Positions 36,106-45,143 of a DNA stretch of 64,000 nt are shown in pieces (the first letter of the stretch is position 1; every line of letters starts with the position of its first letter). The stretch spans positions 62,001 to 126,000 of the forward strand of contig NZ_JABBGJ010000026.1 in NCBI RefSeq assembly GCF_012927345.1, in the 5' to 3' direction. Source of the DNA: Paraburkholderia polaris (GTDB lineage: Bacteria > Pseudomonadota > Gammaproteobacteria > Burkholderiales > Burkholderiaceae). The position numbers and the translations under genes are program-made. The notes below the pieces were generated by a model. It did no database searches. It worked only from the letters and a program-made list of their open reading frames with translations, and was not told where the DNA came from.

Positions 36106-36338
36106 TGTGCCGCCTCCCAGTCGTCCTCTCCGATGGGAGCGGTAGGATTGTCGTAACGCACGACCGAGCCGCGTAGCACGTCGAGCGGACTGCGTTCTAC
36201 GCCGCGATAGGGGCGCACTTCAAGCGCCGGTTTGCCATGGTCAGTGACGATCAAGCTTTCGCCGGACGACTCCACTTGCCGGAATAATTCGAGCGCCTTG
36301 GCCTTGAATTCAGACTTCGATACCAGATTGCCTTGCAC
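36102..36338 (-). CDS. Phd/YefM-type antitoxin
   Basis: A 78-residue protein with a GTG start at 36338, five bases after AGGAG. The N-terminal half (VSKSEFKAKALELFRQVESSGESLIVTDHGKPAL read in two parts) has the Phd/YefM DNA-binding fold, and the C-terminal tail should wrap around the PIN toxin. An ATG start is absent in this frame. The stop overlaps the toxin start. It should also repress its own promoter through the repeats just upstream. Confidence 0.82.
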   Translation of the reverse strand: MQGNLVSKSEFKAKALELFRQVESSGESLIVTDHGKPALEVRPYRGVERSPLDVLRGSVVRYDNPTAPIGEDDWEAAQ

Positions 36339-36346
36339 AATAGCTC

Positions 36347-36369
36347 CTATAGTCAGTTGCCTATAGTCA
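36347..36369. promoter_or_regulatory. Direct repeat CTATAGTCA before the antitoxin
   Basis: CTATAGTCA occurs at 36347-36355 and 36361-36369, one every 14 bp, directly upstream of the antitoxin ribosome-binding site. This is the usual place for self-repression sites of toxin-antitoxin operons. Confidence 0.5.
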
Positions 36370-36417
36370 TTATTGTACACGGAAATGACTAGGCGAATGT
36401 AGTCATCGATCGACTGA

Positions 36418-37122
36418 TCATTTTCCCTGCGCCGGCGACACCGCCCCACATGCCCGGATGACCAACTGCACAACTTCCTCAGTCGTTGCTTCGAACGCCT
36501 TCTGCGTCAGCGCGCGCTTGCCTTTAAGCGCGCGAATCTGCGCATCGAAGTCGGCGTAATGCTGGGTCGTCGCCCAGATCATGTACATCAGTGTTTGTGC
36601 ATTCACCGGCGCCAGCAACCCGCGTGCGATCCAGTCGTCGATGACCTTCACCCGGCTGTCCAGCCACGGCTTCACGCGCCCCGTGAGAATGTCCTCCATA
36701 TGCTCCGCGCCGTGGATGATCTCACTCGCCCACACCTTCGAACCTAACGGCCGGCGGCGCGATAACTCCATTTTCGCGCGCACGTATCCACCAATCGCTT
36801 CGACCGGATCGTCGCTGCATTCGAACGTGTCCGCCGCGCGATGCCAGTCTTCGAACAGGTCTTCGAGCACACGTCGGTACAAAGCGAGCTTTGTCGGGAA
36901 GTAGTAATGCAGGTTAGCTTTCGGTAAGCCTGCACGTTCCGCGATCATCGCCGTGCTGGTTCCGTCGAGTCCTCGCTCTGCGAAAACCGCTTCGGCGCAC
37001 GCCAATAAATGCGCTTCATTCGACTCGCGAATGTGCGCCTTGCGCCGCCGCAAAGGTGCGCGTGTTTCGTCCTGTGTCTCGTCGTTTTCCGTGATGTCGG
37101 CAGCCACGTTGTTGTCTCTCAT
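36418..37122 (-). CDS. rutR: RutR-like TetR regulator of pyrimidine degradation
   Basis: A 234-residue TetR-family protein. A charged N-terminal tail of about 30 residues is followed by the helix-turn-helix (TSTAMIAERAGLPKANLHYYF) and a ligand domain with the RutR-type segment GSKVWASEIIHGAEHMEDIL. RutR binds uracil or thymine and leaves its operator. The gene is divergent from the reductive pyrimidine genes; the palindrome at 37296-37313 in between resembles the RutR consensus. Regulation of 37463-44781 by this protein is therefore likely. Confidence 0.83.
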   Translation of the reverse strand: MRDNNVAADITENDETQDETRAPLRRRKAHIRESNEAHLLACAEAVFAERGLDGTSTAMIAERAGLPKANLHYYFPTKLALYRRVLEDLFEDWHRAADTFECSDDPVEAIGGYVRAKMELSRRRPLGSKVWASEIIHGAEHMEDILTGRVKPWLDSRVKVIDDWIARGLLAPVNAQTLMYMIWATTQHYADFDAQIRALKGKRALTQKAFEATTEEVVQLVIRACGAVSPAQGK

Positions 37123-37295
37123 GTTGGCTTCATCGGCATGTGTGCCGCGTCGCGCTTCATTCTAGTCGTTTGAGCGCGGATGGACACGCGCATTCGAGAC
37201 CGTCGAAAAATGCGTGCTGCAGTGCAATGGCACGCTTCTCGCTATGTTTCCCACCGTACGAAAGGTATTGATTTGGCGGGCTTAATCGTCTACAA

Positions 37296-37313
37296 CCTGT
37301 CCAACTGGACAGG
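37296..37313. promoter_or_regulatory. RutR-like operator CCTGTCCA-AC-TGGACAGG
   Basis: An 18-bp palindrome with 8-bp arms, midway between rutR and the first degradation gene. Its core TCCA-N2-TGGA resembles the known RutR site (TTGACCA-N2-TGGTCAA), with changes that keep the symmetry. The rest of this 340-bp gap holds no gene that I can support. Confidence 0.65.
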
Positions 37314-37462
37314 ATTGAGAGAGCGGGTGATGCCCCAGGGTTTGCCCTCTGATGAAGAGGCGATCGAAGGCGTCGAATGTGCACCGCCGCCGTGCGGCCA
37401 CGCCCCAAAACCCGCCGCCTATGCACCAGTTTCATGTCGGTTCATCGAAAGGAGCGAGACGA

Positions 37463-38743
37463 ATGAACGCGGTATCCGAAGCGCTGAAGCACGCTGAACC
37501 AAATACGTCGATCAAGGTCGACGGCAAGCGGCTGTGGGACAGCCTGATGACGATGGCGAAGATCGGCGCGACGCCCAAAGGCGGCGTCTGCCGGCTAGCG
37601 CTGACCGACCTCGACAAACAAGGTCGCGACCTGATCGTCAGTTGGGCGAAGGAAGCGGGTTGCACGGTCAGTGTCGATCAGATGGGCAATGTGTTCATGC
37701 GCCGCGCCGGGCGCAATCCCGATGCGTTGCCGGTCATGACCGGCTCGCACGCCGACTCGCAGCCGACCGGCGGCCGCTTTGACGGCATCTACGGCGTACT
37801 CGGCGGACTCGAAGTCATCCGCAGTCTGAACGATCACGGTATCGTGACCGAGCATCCAGTTGAAGTGGTGATCTGGACCAACGAGGAAGGCTCGCGTTTC
37901 GCACCCGCAATGGTCGCCTCGGGTGTGTTCGCCGGCGTCTTCACACTGGACTACGGCCTCTCTCGCAAGGACGTGGACGGCAAGACCATCGGCGAGGAAC
38001 TCAAACGCATTGGCTATGCGGGCGATCTTCCTTGCGGCGGCCGCCCGTTGCATGCCGCATTCGAATTGCACATCGAACAAGGGCCGATTCTCGAAGCCGA
38101 GCAAAAAACTATTGGCGTGGTGACCGATGCGCAAGGTCAGCGCTGGTACGAAATCACGCTGACGGGGCAAGAGGCGCATGCGGGTCCGACGCCGATGCCG
38201 CGCCGTCGCGATGCTTTGCTCGGGGCCGCGCGCGTGGTCGAGCTGGTCAATCGCATCGGGCTGGATAACGCACCGTTCGGCTGTGCGACGGTCGGCATGA
38301 TGCAGGTGTATCCGAACTCGCGCAACGTGATTCCGGGCCGCGTGTTCTTCACTGTCGACTTTCGTCATCCGGATGATGCGGTGCTCGCGAAGATGGATGC
38401 CGCATTGCGTCAAGGCGTGGCGGATATCACGAAGGGCATCGGGCTGGAAACCGAACTCGAACAGATCTTTTACTACGCGCCGGTCGCTTTCGACGAAGCC
38501 TGCGTGAAGTCCGTACGCGCCGCAGCCGAACGTTTTGGCTATTCGCATCGCAACATGGTGTCCGGTGCGGGACACGACGCCTGTTATCTGTCGCAAGTCG
38601 CGCCGACTTCGATGGTGTTCGTGCCGTGCGTCGACGGGATCAGTCACAACGAGATCGAGGACGCCACCTTCGAATGGATCGAAGCGGGCGCTAACGTCTT
38701 GCTGCACGCCATGCTCGGACGAGCGTGCGAGCCGGTTTCATAA
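37463..38743 (+). CDS. Zn-dependent N-carbamoyl amino acid hydrolase (beta-ureidopropionase)
   Basis: A 426-residue M20-type amidase from the ATG at 37463 with AAGGAG in front; an open frame runs further up to 37352. Metal ligands are visible as H96 and D107 (GSHADSQPTGGRFDGIYG), E141/E142 (WTNEEGSRFAPAM) and the later ELHIEQGPILE. The enzyme cleaves N-carbamoyl-beta-alanine to beta-alanine, CO2 and ammonia, the last step of reductive uracil breakdown. Its neighbours PreT, PreA and a dihydropyrimidinase support that role over hydantoin or allantoate hydrolysis. Confidence 0.88.
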   Translation: MNAVSEALKHAEPNTSIKVDGKRLWDSLMTMAKIGATPKGGVCRLALTDLDKQGRDLIVSWAKEAGCTVSVDQMGNVFMRRAGRNPDALPVMTGSHADSQPTGGRFDGIYGVLGGLEVIRSLNDHGIVTEHPVEVVIWTNEEGSRFAPAMVASGVFAGVFTLDYGLSRKDVDGKTIGEELKRIGYAGDLPCGGRPLHAAFELHIEQGPILEAEQKTIGVVTDAQGQRWYEITLTGQEAHAGPTPMPRRRDALLGAARVVELVNRIGLDNAPFGCATVGMMQVYPNSRNVIPGRVFFTVDFRHPDDAVLAKMDAALRQGVADITKGIGLETELEQIFYYAPVAFDEACVKSVRAAAERFGYSHRNMVSGAGHDACYLSQVAPTSMVFVPCVDGISHNEIEDATFEWIEAGANVLLHAMLGRACEPVS

Positions 38744-38879
38744 CGCTTTAGCGGTTGCGGTTGCGGGTTGTAGTTGATTCACCAGCCTCACCGTAGTGCC
38801 CATAGAACATGCCGCCCCGGCTTCGCTTCAGCGCAGCCGGCGGGACCGGCTACGTCCTCACATCGAAGAAGGAACTCGT

Positions 38880-40229
38880 ATGGCCATCAAGCAAACCGGC
38901 GATATAGCGCCTCAGCGCCTATCGGTCGATCAACTCTCGTGCGAGTTCTCCGATATCGCGCCGTTGCTCGACGCGAGTGCCGCGGCCGCGGCGGCGAGTC
39001 GCTGTCATTACTGTTACGACGCACCGTGCGTCAACGCGTGTCCGACGCAGATCGACATTCCCAGTTTCATTCGCAAGATCAGCAACGGCAATCTGAAGGG
39101 CGCGGCCGTCGATATTCTGTCGGCGAATCCGATGGGCGGCATGTGCGCGCGCGTTTGCCCGACCGAGATTCTCTGCGAGGGTGCTTGCGTGCGCAACCAT
39201 CAGGATGCGAAGCCGGTGGCGATCGGCGCGCTGCAACGTCATGCGACCGATTGGGCGATGGCGCGCGGCGAAGCACTGTTCAAGCGTGCTGCTGAAACCG
39301 GACGGCATGTCGCCGTGGTTGGTGCGGGACCGGCTGGACTCGCATGTGCGCACCGTCTCGCACTGGCCGGCCATAACGTCACCGTTTACGACGCCCACGA
39401 GAAAGCGGGTGGTCTGAACGAATACGGTATCGCTGCCTATAAAACCGTCGACGATTTTGCTCAGCGCGAAGTGGCGTGGTTGTGCTCGATCGGCGGCATC
39501 GAGATCAGAAACGGTGTAGCGCTTGGACGTGACGTGGATCTCGACGCGCTGCGCAAGCAGTACGATGCGGTCTTCCTCGCGATCGGTCTCACGGGCGTGC
39601 GCGCATTGGCGATGGAAGGCGAGGACCTGAGTGGCGTGATGAACGCAGTGGATTTCATCGAACAGGTGCGCACCGCGAGCGACTTCGGCACGGTGCCGGT
39701 GGGCCGCCGGGTGGTCGTGATCGGCGGCGGCAATACGGCAGTGGATGCCGCGGTGCAAAGTCACAAGCTCGGCGCGACGTCGGTGACGATGGTGTATCGG
39801 CGCGGCGTCGAGTCGATGAGCGCAACGTGGGCCGAGCGCGATTTCGCTCAGACCAACGGCGTCACGCTCGTCACGCACGCAACGCCGGTGCGTTTGATCG
39901 GAGAAGGCGGCGTGGTCACGGGTGTCGAATTCGAACGTACGTTGAGCGATGGCAATCAGGAGCGCTTCGTGGTCGAAGCCGACATGGTGCTCAAGGCAAT
40001 CGGGCAGACGCTGGTGCCTGTCGGTATCGAACGCGAACTGTTGACGCTGGACGGCAGCCGCATTGCGGTCGACGCAAACGGACAAACCTCGCTGCCAGGC
40101 GTGTGGGCAGGTGGCGATTGCGCGGCGACGGGTGGGATCGATCTGACGGTACAAGCGGTGCAGGACGGCAAGATCGCCGCCGCCGCGATTGACGCTCAGT
40201 TCGCCCGCACTGCGGTCAAAGCCGCGTAA
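38880..40229 (+). CDS. preT: Dihydropyrimidine dehydrogenase subunit PreT
   Basis: A 449-residue flavoprotein from the ATG at 38880 (AAGGA upstream). The N-terminus has two iron-sulfur motifs (C42, C45, C50, C54 and C89, C93, C99, C103), as in the N-terminal part of mammalian DPD and the GltD family. The FAD site VAVVGAGPAGLACAHRLA and the NAD(P)H site VVVIGGGNTAVDAA follow, and GVWAGGDCA closes the fold. PreT passes electrons from NAD(P)H to PreA for reduction of uracil and thymine. It is 67 bp before preA. Confidence 0.92.
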   Translation: MAIKQTGDIAPQRLSVDQLSCEFSDIAPLLDASAAAAAASRCHYCYDAPCVNACPTQIDIPSFIRKISNGNLKGAAVDILSANPMGGMCARVCPTEILCEGACVRNHQDAKPVAIGALQRHATDWAMARGEALFKRAAETGRHVAVVGAGPAGLACAHRLALAGHNVTVYDAHEKAGGLNEYGIAAYKTVDDFAQREVAWLCSIGGIEIRNGVALGRDVDLDALRKQYDAVFLAIGLTGVRALAMEGEDLSGVMNAVDFIEQVRTASDFGTVPVGRRVVVIGGGNTAVDAAVQSHKLGATSVTMVYRRGVESMSATWAERDFAQTNGVTLVTHATPVRLIGEGGVVTGVEFERTLSDGNQERFVVEADMVLKAIGQTLVPVGIERELLTLDGSRIAVDANGQTSLPGVWAGGDCAATGGIDLTVQAVQDGKIAAAAIDAQFARTAVKAA

Positions 40230-40296
40230 GACTGCATAAAGCCGCTTAAGCCACGCATCACACCAAGATAAAACAGCAGTCCCCAAGGAGCCGAAC

Positions 40297-41631
40297 ATGG
40301 CCGATCTGCGCTGTACGATTGCCGGCATTACGTCGCCGAATCCTTTCTGGCTTGCCTCCGCGCCGCCGACCGACAAAGCCTATAACGTGAACCGCGCGTT
40401 TGAAGCGGGCTGGGGCGGAGTCGTGTGGAAGACGCTGGGCCTCGACCCGCATGTTGTGAACGTCAGTTCGCGCTATGGCGCAGTGCAATGGAACGGGCAG
40501 CGCATCGCGGGCCTGAACAACATCGAACTGATCACCGACCGTCCGCTCGACATCAATCTTAAAGAAATCGCTCAGGTCAAACGCGACTGGCCGGACCGCG
40601 CGATGATCGTCTCGCTGATGGTGCCGTGCAACGAGCGCGACTGGAAGTGGATTTTGCCGCTCGTCGAAGACACCGGCGCCGATGCGGTTGAACTGAATTT
40701 CGGTTGTCCGCACGGCATGAGCGAGCGTGGCATGGGGGCGGCGGTGGGCCAGGTGCCCGAGTACATCGAGATGGTTACGCGCTGGGTCAAAGAAGGCTCG
40801 AAGCTGCCGTGTCTCGTCAAACTCACGCCGAATATCAGCGACATTCGCCTTGGTTCGCGTGCTGCCTACAAGGGCGGCGCGGACGGCGTGTCGCTGATCA
40901 ACACGATCAACTCGATCGTCGCGGTCGATCTCGACGCGATGTCGCCGTTGCCGATGGTCGACGGCAAAGGCACGCACGGCGGTTACTGCGGGCCGGCGGT
41001 CAAACCGATTGCGCTGAACATGGTCGCGGAAATTGCTCGCGACGTGGAAACACCTGGCCTGCCGATCTCCGGCATCGGCGGCATTTCGACGTGGCGCGAT
41101 GCGGCCGAATTCATGGTCCTTGGCGCGGGCAGCGTGCAGGTCTGCACGGCGGCGATGCACTATGGATTTCGTATCGTCTCCGATCTCGCAGATGGTCTCT
41201 CGAACTGGATGGACGAAAAAGGCTACGCGACGCTCGACGACATTCGCGGTCGCGCCGTGCCGAACGTCACCGACTGGAAGTACCTGAACCTCAAATACGA
41301 CATCAAGGCGCGCATCGATCAGGACAAATGCATCCAGTGCGGCCTCTGCCATATCGCGTGTGAAGACACGGCTCACCAGGCGATCATGAAAGAAAAAGAT
41401 GGCGTTCGGCATTTTGAAGTGATGGACTCCGAATGTGTCGGCTGTAATCTGTGCATGCATGTGTGCCCGGTCGAGCAGTGCATCACGATGGAACGCGTGG
41501 ACAGCGGCGAGTACGCGAACTGGACCACGCATCCGAACAACCCCGCGCGGGTGGATGCCGCAGAAAGCGACAAGTCCGATGCGGCTGAAACCGCCGAGCA
41601 TGCGCATGCACACGCCGCAAAAGCGGCCTGA
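40297..41631 (+). CDS. preA: Dihydropyrimidine dehydrogenase subunit PreA
   Basis: A 444-residue protein. The first 310 residues are a dihydroorotate-dehydrogenase-like FMN barrel (LNFGCPHGMSERGMG, KLTPNISDI, ISGIGGISTWRDA). Two 4Fe-4S motifs follow from residue 345 on (CIQCGLCHIACE and CVGCNLCMHVCPVE), then a His/Ala-rich tail. It reduces uracil and thymine at the 5,6 double bond. The ATG at 40297 follows AAGGAGCCGAAC. It forms the DPD complex with PreT. Confidence 0.93.
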   Translation: MADLRCTIAGITSPNPFWLASAPPTDKAYNVNRAFEAGWGGVVWKTLGLDPHVVNVSSRYGAVQWNGQRIAGLNNIELITDRPLDINLKEIAQVKRDWPDRAMIVSLMVPCNERDWKWILPLVEDTGADAVELNFGCPHGMSERGMGAAVGQVPEYIEMVTRWVKEGSKLPCLVKLTPNISDIRLGSRAAYKGGADGVSLINTINSIVAVDLDAMSPLPMVDGKGTHGGYCGPAVKPIALNMVAEIARDVETPGLPISGIGGISTWRDAAEFMVLGAGSVQVCTAAMHYGFRIVSDLADGLSNWMDEKGYATLDDIRGRAVPNVTDWKYLNLKYDIKARIDQDKCIQCGLCHIACEDTAHQAIMKEKDGVRHFEVMDSECVGCNLCMHVCPVEQCITMERVDSGEYANWTTHPNNPARVDAAESDKSDAAETAEHAHAHAAKAA

Positions 41632-41754
41632 AACATGAGCGACTTGTAGGAAAGGAAACGAAACGAAGCGCTTGTACTGAACCTGTGGTTTTCCCCAGGG
41701 CCTGACGCGCCGCCAGAAGCCGCGCAGGCCTCAACGATCAGTGGAGATCTTTCG

Positions 41755-43266
41755 ATGAAGCAGACAGCGCAACCCGTCGATCCGCAGTTTGCGGCCGGCG
41801 TGCAGGGCAGCAGTCTTTATAACGATGACCTTGCGCCGACCGGCGTCGCACAGCGCACGTGGCGGTGGTATCACTTCGCCGCGCTCTGGGTCGGGATGGT
41901 AATGAACATTGCCTCATACATGCTCGCGGCCGGTTTGACGGAGGAGGGCATGTCGCCGTGGCAGGCGGTGGCGACCGTGCTGCTCGGCAATCTGATCGTG
42001 CTGGTGCCGATGCTGCTGATCGGTCACGCGGGTGCGAAGCACGGTATCCCCTACGCGGTGCTGGTGCGCTCTTCCTTCGGCACGCAAGGTGCGAAATTGC
42101 CGGCGATGCTGCGGGCGATCGTCGCGTGTGGCTGGTACGGCATTCAGACGTGGCTTGGCGGCAGTGCGATCTACACGCTGCTGAACATTCTGACTGGCAA
42201 CGCGCTGCACGGCGCGGCCTTGCCGTTCCTCGACATCTCCTTTGCGCAGCTCGCTTGCTTTCTGGTGTTCTGGGCGCTGCAAATCTACTTCATTGTGCAC
42301 GGCACTGATTCGATTCGCTGGCTCGAAAGCTGGTCTGCACCGATCAAGATCGTGATGTGTATCGCGCTGGTGTGGTGGGCCACTTCGAAGGCGGGCGGCC
42401 TTGGCTCGATGCTGTCGGCGCCGTCGCAATTCGTGGCGGGCGGCAAGAAGGAGGGCATGTTCTGGGCGACCTTCTGGCCCGGCCTCACGGCGATGGTGGG
42501 TTTCTGGGCGACGCTCGCGCTGAATATCCCCGACTTCACACGCTTTGCCAAAACTCAACGTGATCAGATCATCGGCCAGTCGGTGGGCTTGCCGATTCCG
42601 ATGGCGCTGCTCTCGGTGATCTCCGTGGTGGTGACGTCGGCGACCGTCGTGATCTACGGCAAGGCGATCTGGGACCCGATCGACCTGACGAGCCGCATGA
42701 CCGGCATCGGCGTCGGCGTCGCGCTGATCATCCTGACGCTCGATACGATGTGCTGCAATCTGGCTGCGAATCTCGTCGGCCCGGCTTATGACTTTTCGAG
42801 CCTGTGGCCGAAGGGTATTTCGTATCGCGTCGGCGGCATGATTACCGCGACCATCGCGATTGTGATGATGCCGTGGAAGATTCTCGCCACCACGCAGGGT
42901 TATATCTTCACGTGGCTGGTCGGCTACTCGGCTTTGCTCGGTCCGGTGGCGGGCATTCTGATGGTCGACTACTTCCTGATTCGCGGCACACGGCTGGACC
43001 CGCGTGAACTGTTCGACGAGCATGGCGAGTACAGCTACACCGGTGGCTGGAATATCGGCGCGGTGGTGGCGCTCGTGATCGGCGTGCTGCCGAATCTGCC
43101 GGGCTTTTTGCATACCGCGTTTCCGGCATCGTTCCCGAATGTGCCGGCGATTTTCAACACGCTCTATACGTATGCCTGGTTTGTCGGACTTGCGTTGGCG
43201 TCGATCGTATATAGCGCGTGGATGAAGCTGAGCAAAGGACCGAGCGCACGCGTGGCGAGTGCATAA
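41755..43266 (+). CDS. NCS1-family nucleobase transporter
   Basis: A 503-residue membrane protein with about 12 hydrophobic helices. The N-terminal RTWRWYHFAALWVGMVMNI and the later WATLALNIPDFTRFAKTQ are typical of NCS1 (uracil/allantoin/hydantoin) symporters. It lies between preA and the dihydropyrimidinase gene, so uracil, thymine or dihydropyrimidine import is the likely task. The substrate cannot be separated from hydantoin or allantoin by sequence alone. Confidence 0.87.
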   Translation: MKQTAQPVDPQFAAGVQGSSLYNDDLAPTGVAQRTWRWYHFAALWVGMVMNIASYMLAAGLTEEGMSPWQAVATVLLGNLIVLVPMLLIGHAGAKHGIPYAVLVRSSFGTQGAKLPAMLRAIVACGWYGIQTWLGGSAIYTLLNILTGNALHGAALPFLDISFAQLACFLVFWALQIYFIVHGTDSIRWLESWSAPIKIVMCIALVWWATSKAGGLGSMLSAPSQFVAGGKKEGMFWATFWPGLTAMVGFWATLALNIPDFTRFAKTQRDQIIGQSVGLPIPMALLSVISVVVTSATVVIYGKAIWDPIDLTSRMTGIGVGVALIILTLDTMCCNLAANLVGPAYDFSSLWPKGISYRVGGMITATIAIVMMPWKILATTQGYIFTWLVGYSALLGPVAGILMVDYFLIRGTRLDPRELFDEHGEYSYTGGWNIGAVVALVIGVLPNLPGFLHTAFPASFPNVPAIFNTLYTYAWFVGLALASIVYSAWMKLSKGPSARVASA

Positions 43267-43329
43267 GCCACGCCCGAGGCGAACGAAGTACGTAGCACCG
43301 AAACCAGCAGTTCATAAGGAGGCGGCAAC

Positions 43330-44781
43330 ATGACGACCCTGATTCGCGGCGGCACGATTATCGACGCGGAGAACACGTATCGTGCGGACGTGTTGTGTGC
43401 GGATCCGCAGGACGGTGGCACGATCCTGCAGATCGGTGCGAACCTGGAGGCGCCCGCAGGCGCCACGATCGTCGATGCGGGCGGGCAGTACGTGATGCCC
43501 GGCGGTATCGATCCGCATACGCACATGGAATTGCCGTTCATGGGCACGACGGCCAGCGACGATTTCTATACCGGTACGGCCGCGGGTTTATCCGGCGGCA
43601 CGACCAGTATCATCGACTTCGTGATTCCGAGCCCGAAGCAACCGTTGATGGAGGCCTTCAAGGAGTGGCGCGGTTGGGCTGAAAAGGCTTCTGCAGACTA
43701 CGGCTTTCACGTTGCAGTGACGTGGTGGGACGATTCGGTCTATCGCGACATGGGCACGCTGGTGCACGAACACGGCGTGTCAAGTTTCAAGCACTTCATG
43801 GCCTACAAGAACGCGATCATGGCCGACGACGAAGTGCTGGTGAACAGTTTCTCGCGTTCGCTCGAACTCGGCGCGCTGCCTACCGTGCATGCGGAAAACG
43901 GTGAACTGGTGTTTCAGTTGCAGCGTCAGTTGCTCGCGAAAGGCTTTACGGGTCCGGAGGCGCACCCGCTGTCGCGGCCGCCTGAAGTGGAGGGCGAGGC
44001 GGCCAACCGCGCGATTCGCATCGCGCAAGTGCTGGGCGTGCCGGTGTATATCGTCCACGTGTCCTCGAAAGATGCAGTCGACGCGATCGCGCGCGCGCGC
44101 AGCGAAGGCCTTCGGGTGTTCGGCGAAGTGCTGCCGGGCCATCTGGTGATCGACGAAGCGGTGTACCGCGATCCCGACTGGACCCGCGCCGCAGCGCACG
44201 TGATGAGCCCGCCGTTCCGTTCCGCGGAGCATCGCGAGGCATTATGGCGGGGTTTACAAGCGGGCCAGCTGCATACCACCGCGACCGATCACTGCGTGTT
44301 CTGCGCGTCGCAGAAAGCCATGGGCCGCGAGGACTTTACGAAGATCCCGAATGGCTGCGGCGGCGTTGAAGATCGTATGGCGGTGCTCTGGCATCACGGC
44401 GTGAATTCAGGGCGTCTCACGCCGAATGAATTCGTACGCATCACGTCGACCAACGCCGCGCAGATTTTCAACCTGTATCCGCGTAAAGGCGCGGTACAGG
44501 TGGGTGCGGATGCCGACCTGGTCGTGTGGGATCCGCAGGCAAGTAAAACGATTTCGGTGAAGACGCATCATCAGAAGGTCGACTTCAACGTGTTCGAAGG
44601 GATGACGGTGCAGGGCGTGGCGATGCATACCCTCACGCGCGGCGCGCTGGCATGGACCGATGGCGAGTTGCGGGCCGAGCGTGGCGCTGGGCGTTATCTG
44701 AAGCGTCCGCCGAATCCGGCTTACTTCGATGCGATCCGGGTGGCCAATAAGCGGAAGGAGCCGCATCCGGTGGAACGGTAA
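43330..44781 (+). CDS. hydA: Dihydropyrimidinase (D-hydantoinase)
   Basis: A 483-residue cyclic amidohydrolase. The binuclear zinc ligands start with H63 and H65 (GIDPHTHMELP), the lysine that becomes carbamylated is in FKHFMAYKN (K160), and TTATDHCVFCASQK supplies the last aspartate. It hydrolyses dihydrouracil to N-carbamoyl-beta-alanine, the second step of the pathway encoded here. GGAGGCGGCAAC precedes the ATG at 43330. It is the last gene of the set started by the RutR operator. Confidence 0.92.
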   Translation: MTTLIRGGTIIDAENTYRADVLCADPQDGGTILQIGANLEAPAGATIVDAGGQYVMPGGIDPHTHMELPFMGTTASDDFYTGTAAGLSGGTTSIIDFVIPSPKQPLMEAFKEWRGWAEKASADYGFHVAVTWWDDSVYRDMGTLVHEHGVSSFKHFMAYKNAIMADDEVLVNSFSRSLELGALPTVHAENGELVFQLQRQLLAKGFTGPEAHPLSRPPEVEGEAANRAIRIAQVLGVPVYIVHVSSKDAVDAIARARSEGLRVFGEVLPGHLVIDEAVYRDPDWTRAAAHVMSPPFRSAEHREALWRGLQAGQLHTTATDHCVFCASQKAMGREDFTKIPNGCGGVEDRMAVLWHHGVNSGRLTPNEFVRITSTNAAQIFNLYPRKGAVQVGADADLVVWDPQASKTISVKTHHQKVDFNVFEGMTVQGVAMHTLTRGALAWTDGELRAERGAGRYLKRPPNPAYFDAIRVANKRKEPHPVER

Positions 44782-45143
44782 GCCGTTTGCAATCTGCCGG
44801 GCGGCCTCGCAGTGCCGCCCGTGCCGACTATTTTTCAACGCCGCGCATTCGCCGTGGCGAAACCCTCTCTCGTTTTCCCCGATGGCGCCCGGCATGTGTT
44901 CCGTGGTGCGATGCATGCCGCGCCCGTCATATCTGCTGTAGAGTCGAATTCAGCGTTGTATGAGCGACCTTCGCTGTCCCCTTAGCACGCATGTGCATAT
45001 TGATCGGAAACCTGATCCTTTGTAAAAACGCAGCCCGTTTGCTACAGTCCGCCCACTCTGCCTGGCCTGAGCGCTGGCGGAATGCGGCACACAAAACCCA
45101 CAAAACCATGCAACTGACGTAGCAAACTTTACGGAGCCACCTG
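44782..45143. other. Gap before the ABC importer genes
   Basis: These 362 bp hold no open frame with coding character. The first part belongs to the end of the pyrimidine operon. The second part holds a candidate promoter for the importer at 45000-45028. Confidence 0.5.
45000..45028 (+). promoter_or_regulatory. Candidate sigma-70 promoter of the ABC importer
   Basis: TTGATC and TAAAAA stand 17 bp apart (four of six matches each to the -35 and -10 consensus). Transcription would begin near 45035 and leave a leader of about 110 nt before the first gene. Confidence 0.4.

Noticed and set aside
36361..36417. tRNA-like fold or attachment site near the toxin-antitoxin pair
   Set aside because: No cloverleaf can be drawn, and no direct repeats flank the module.
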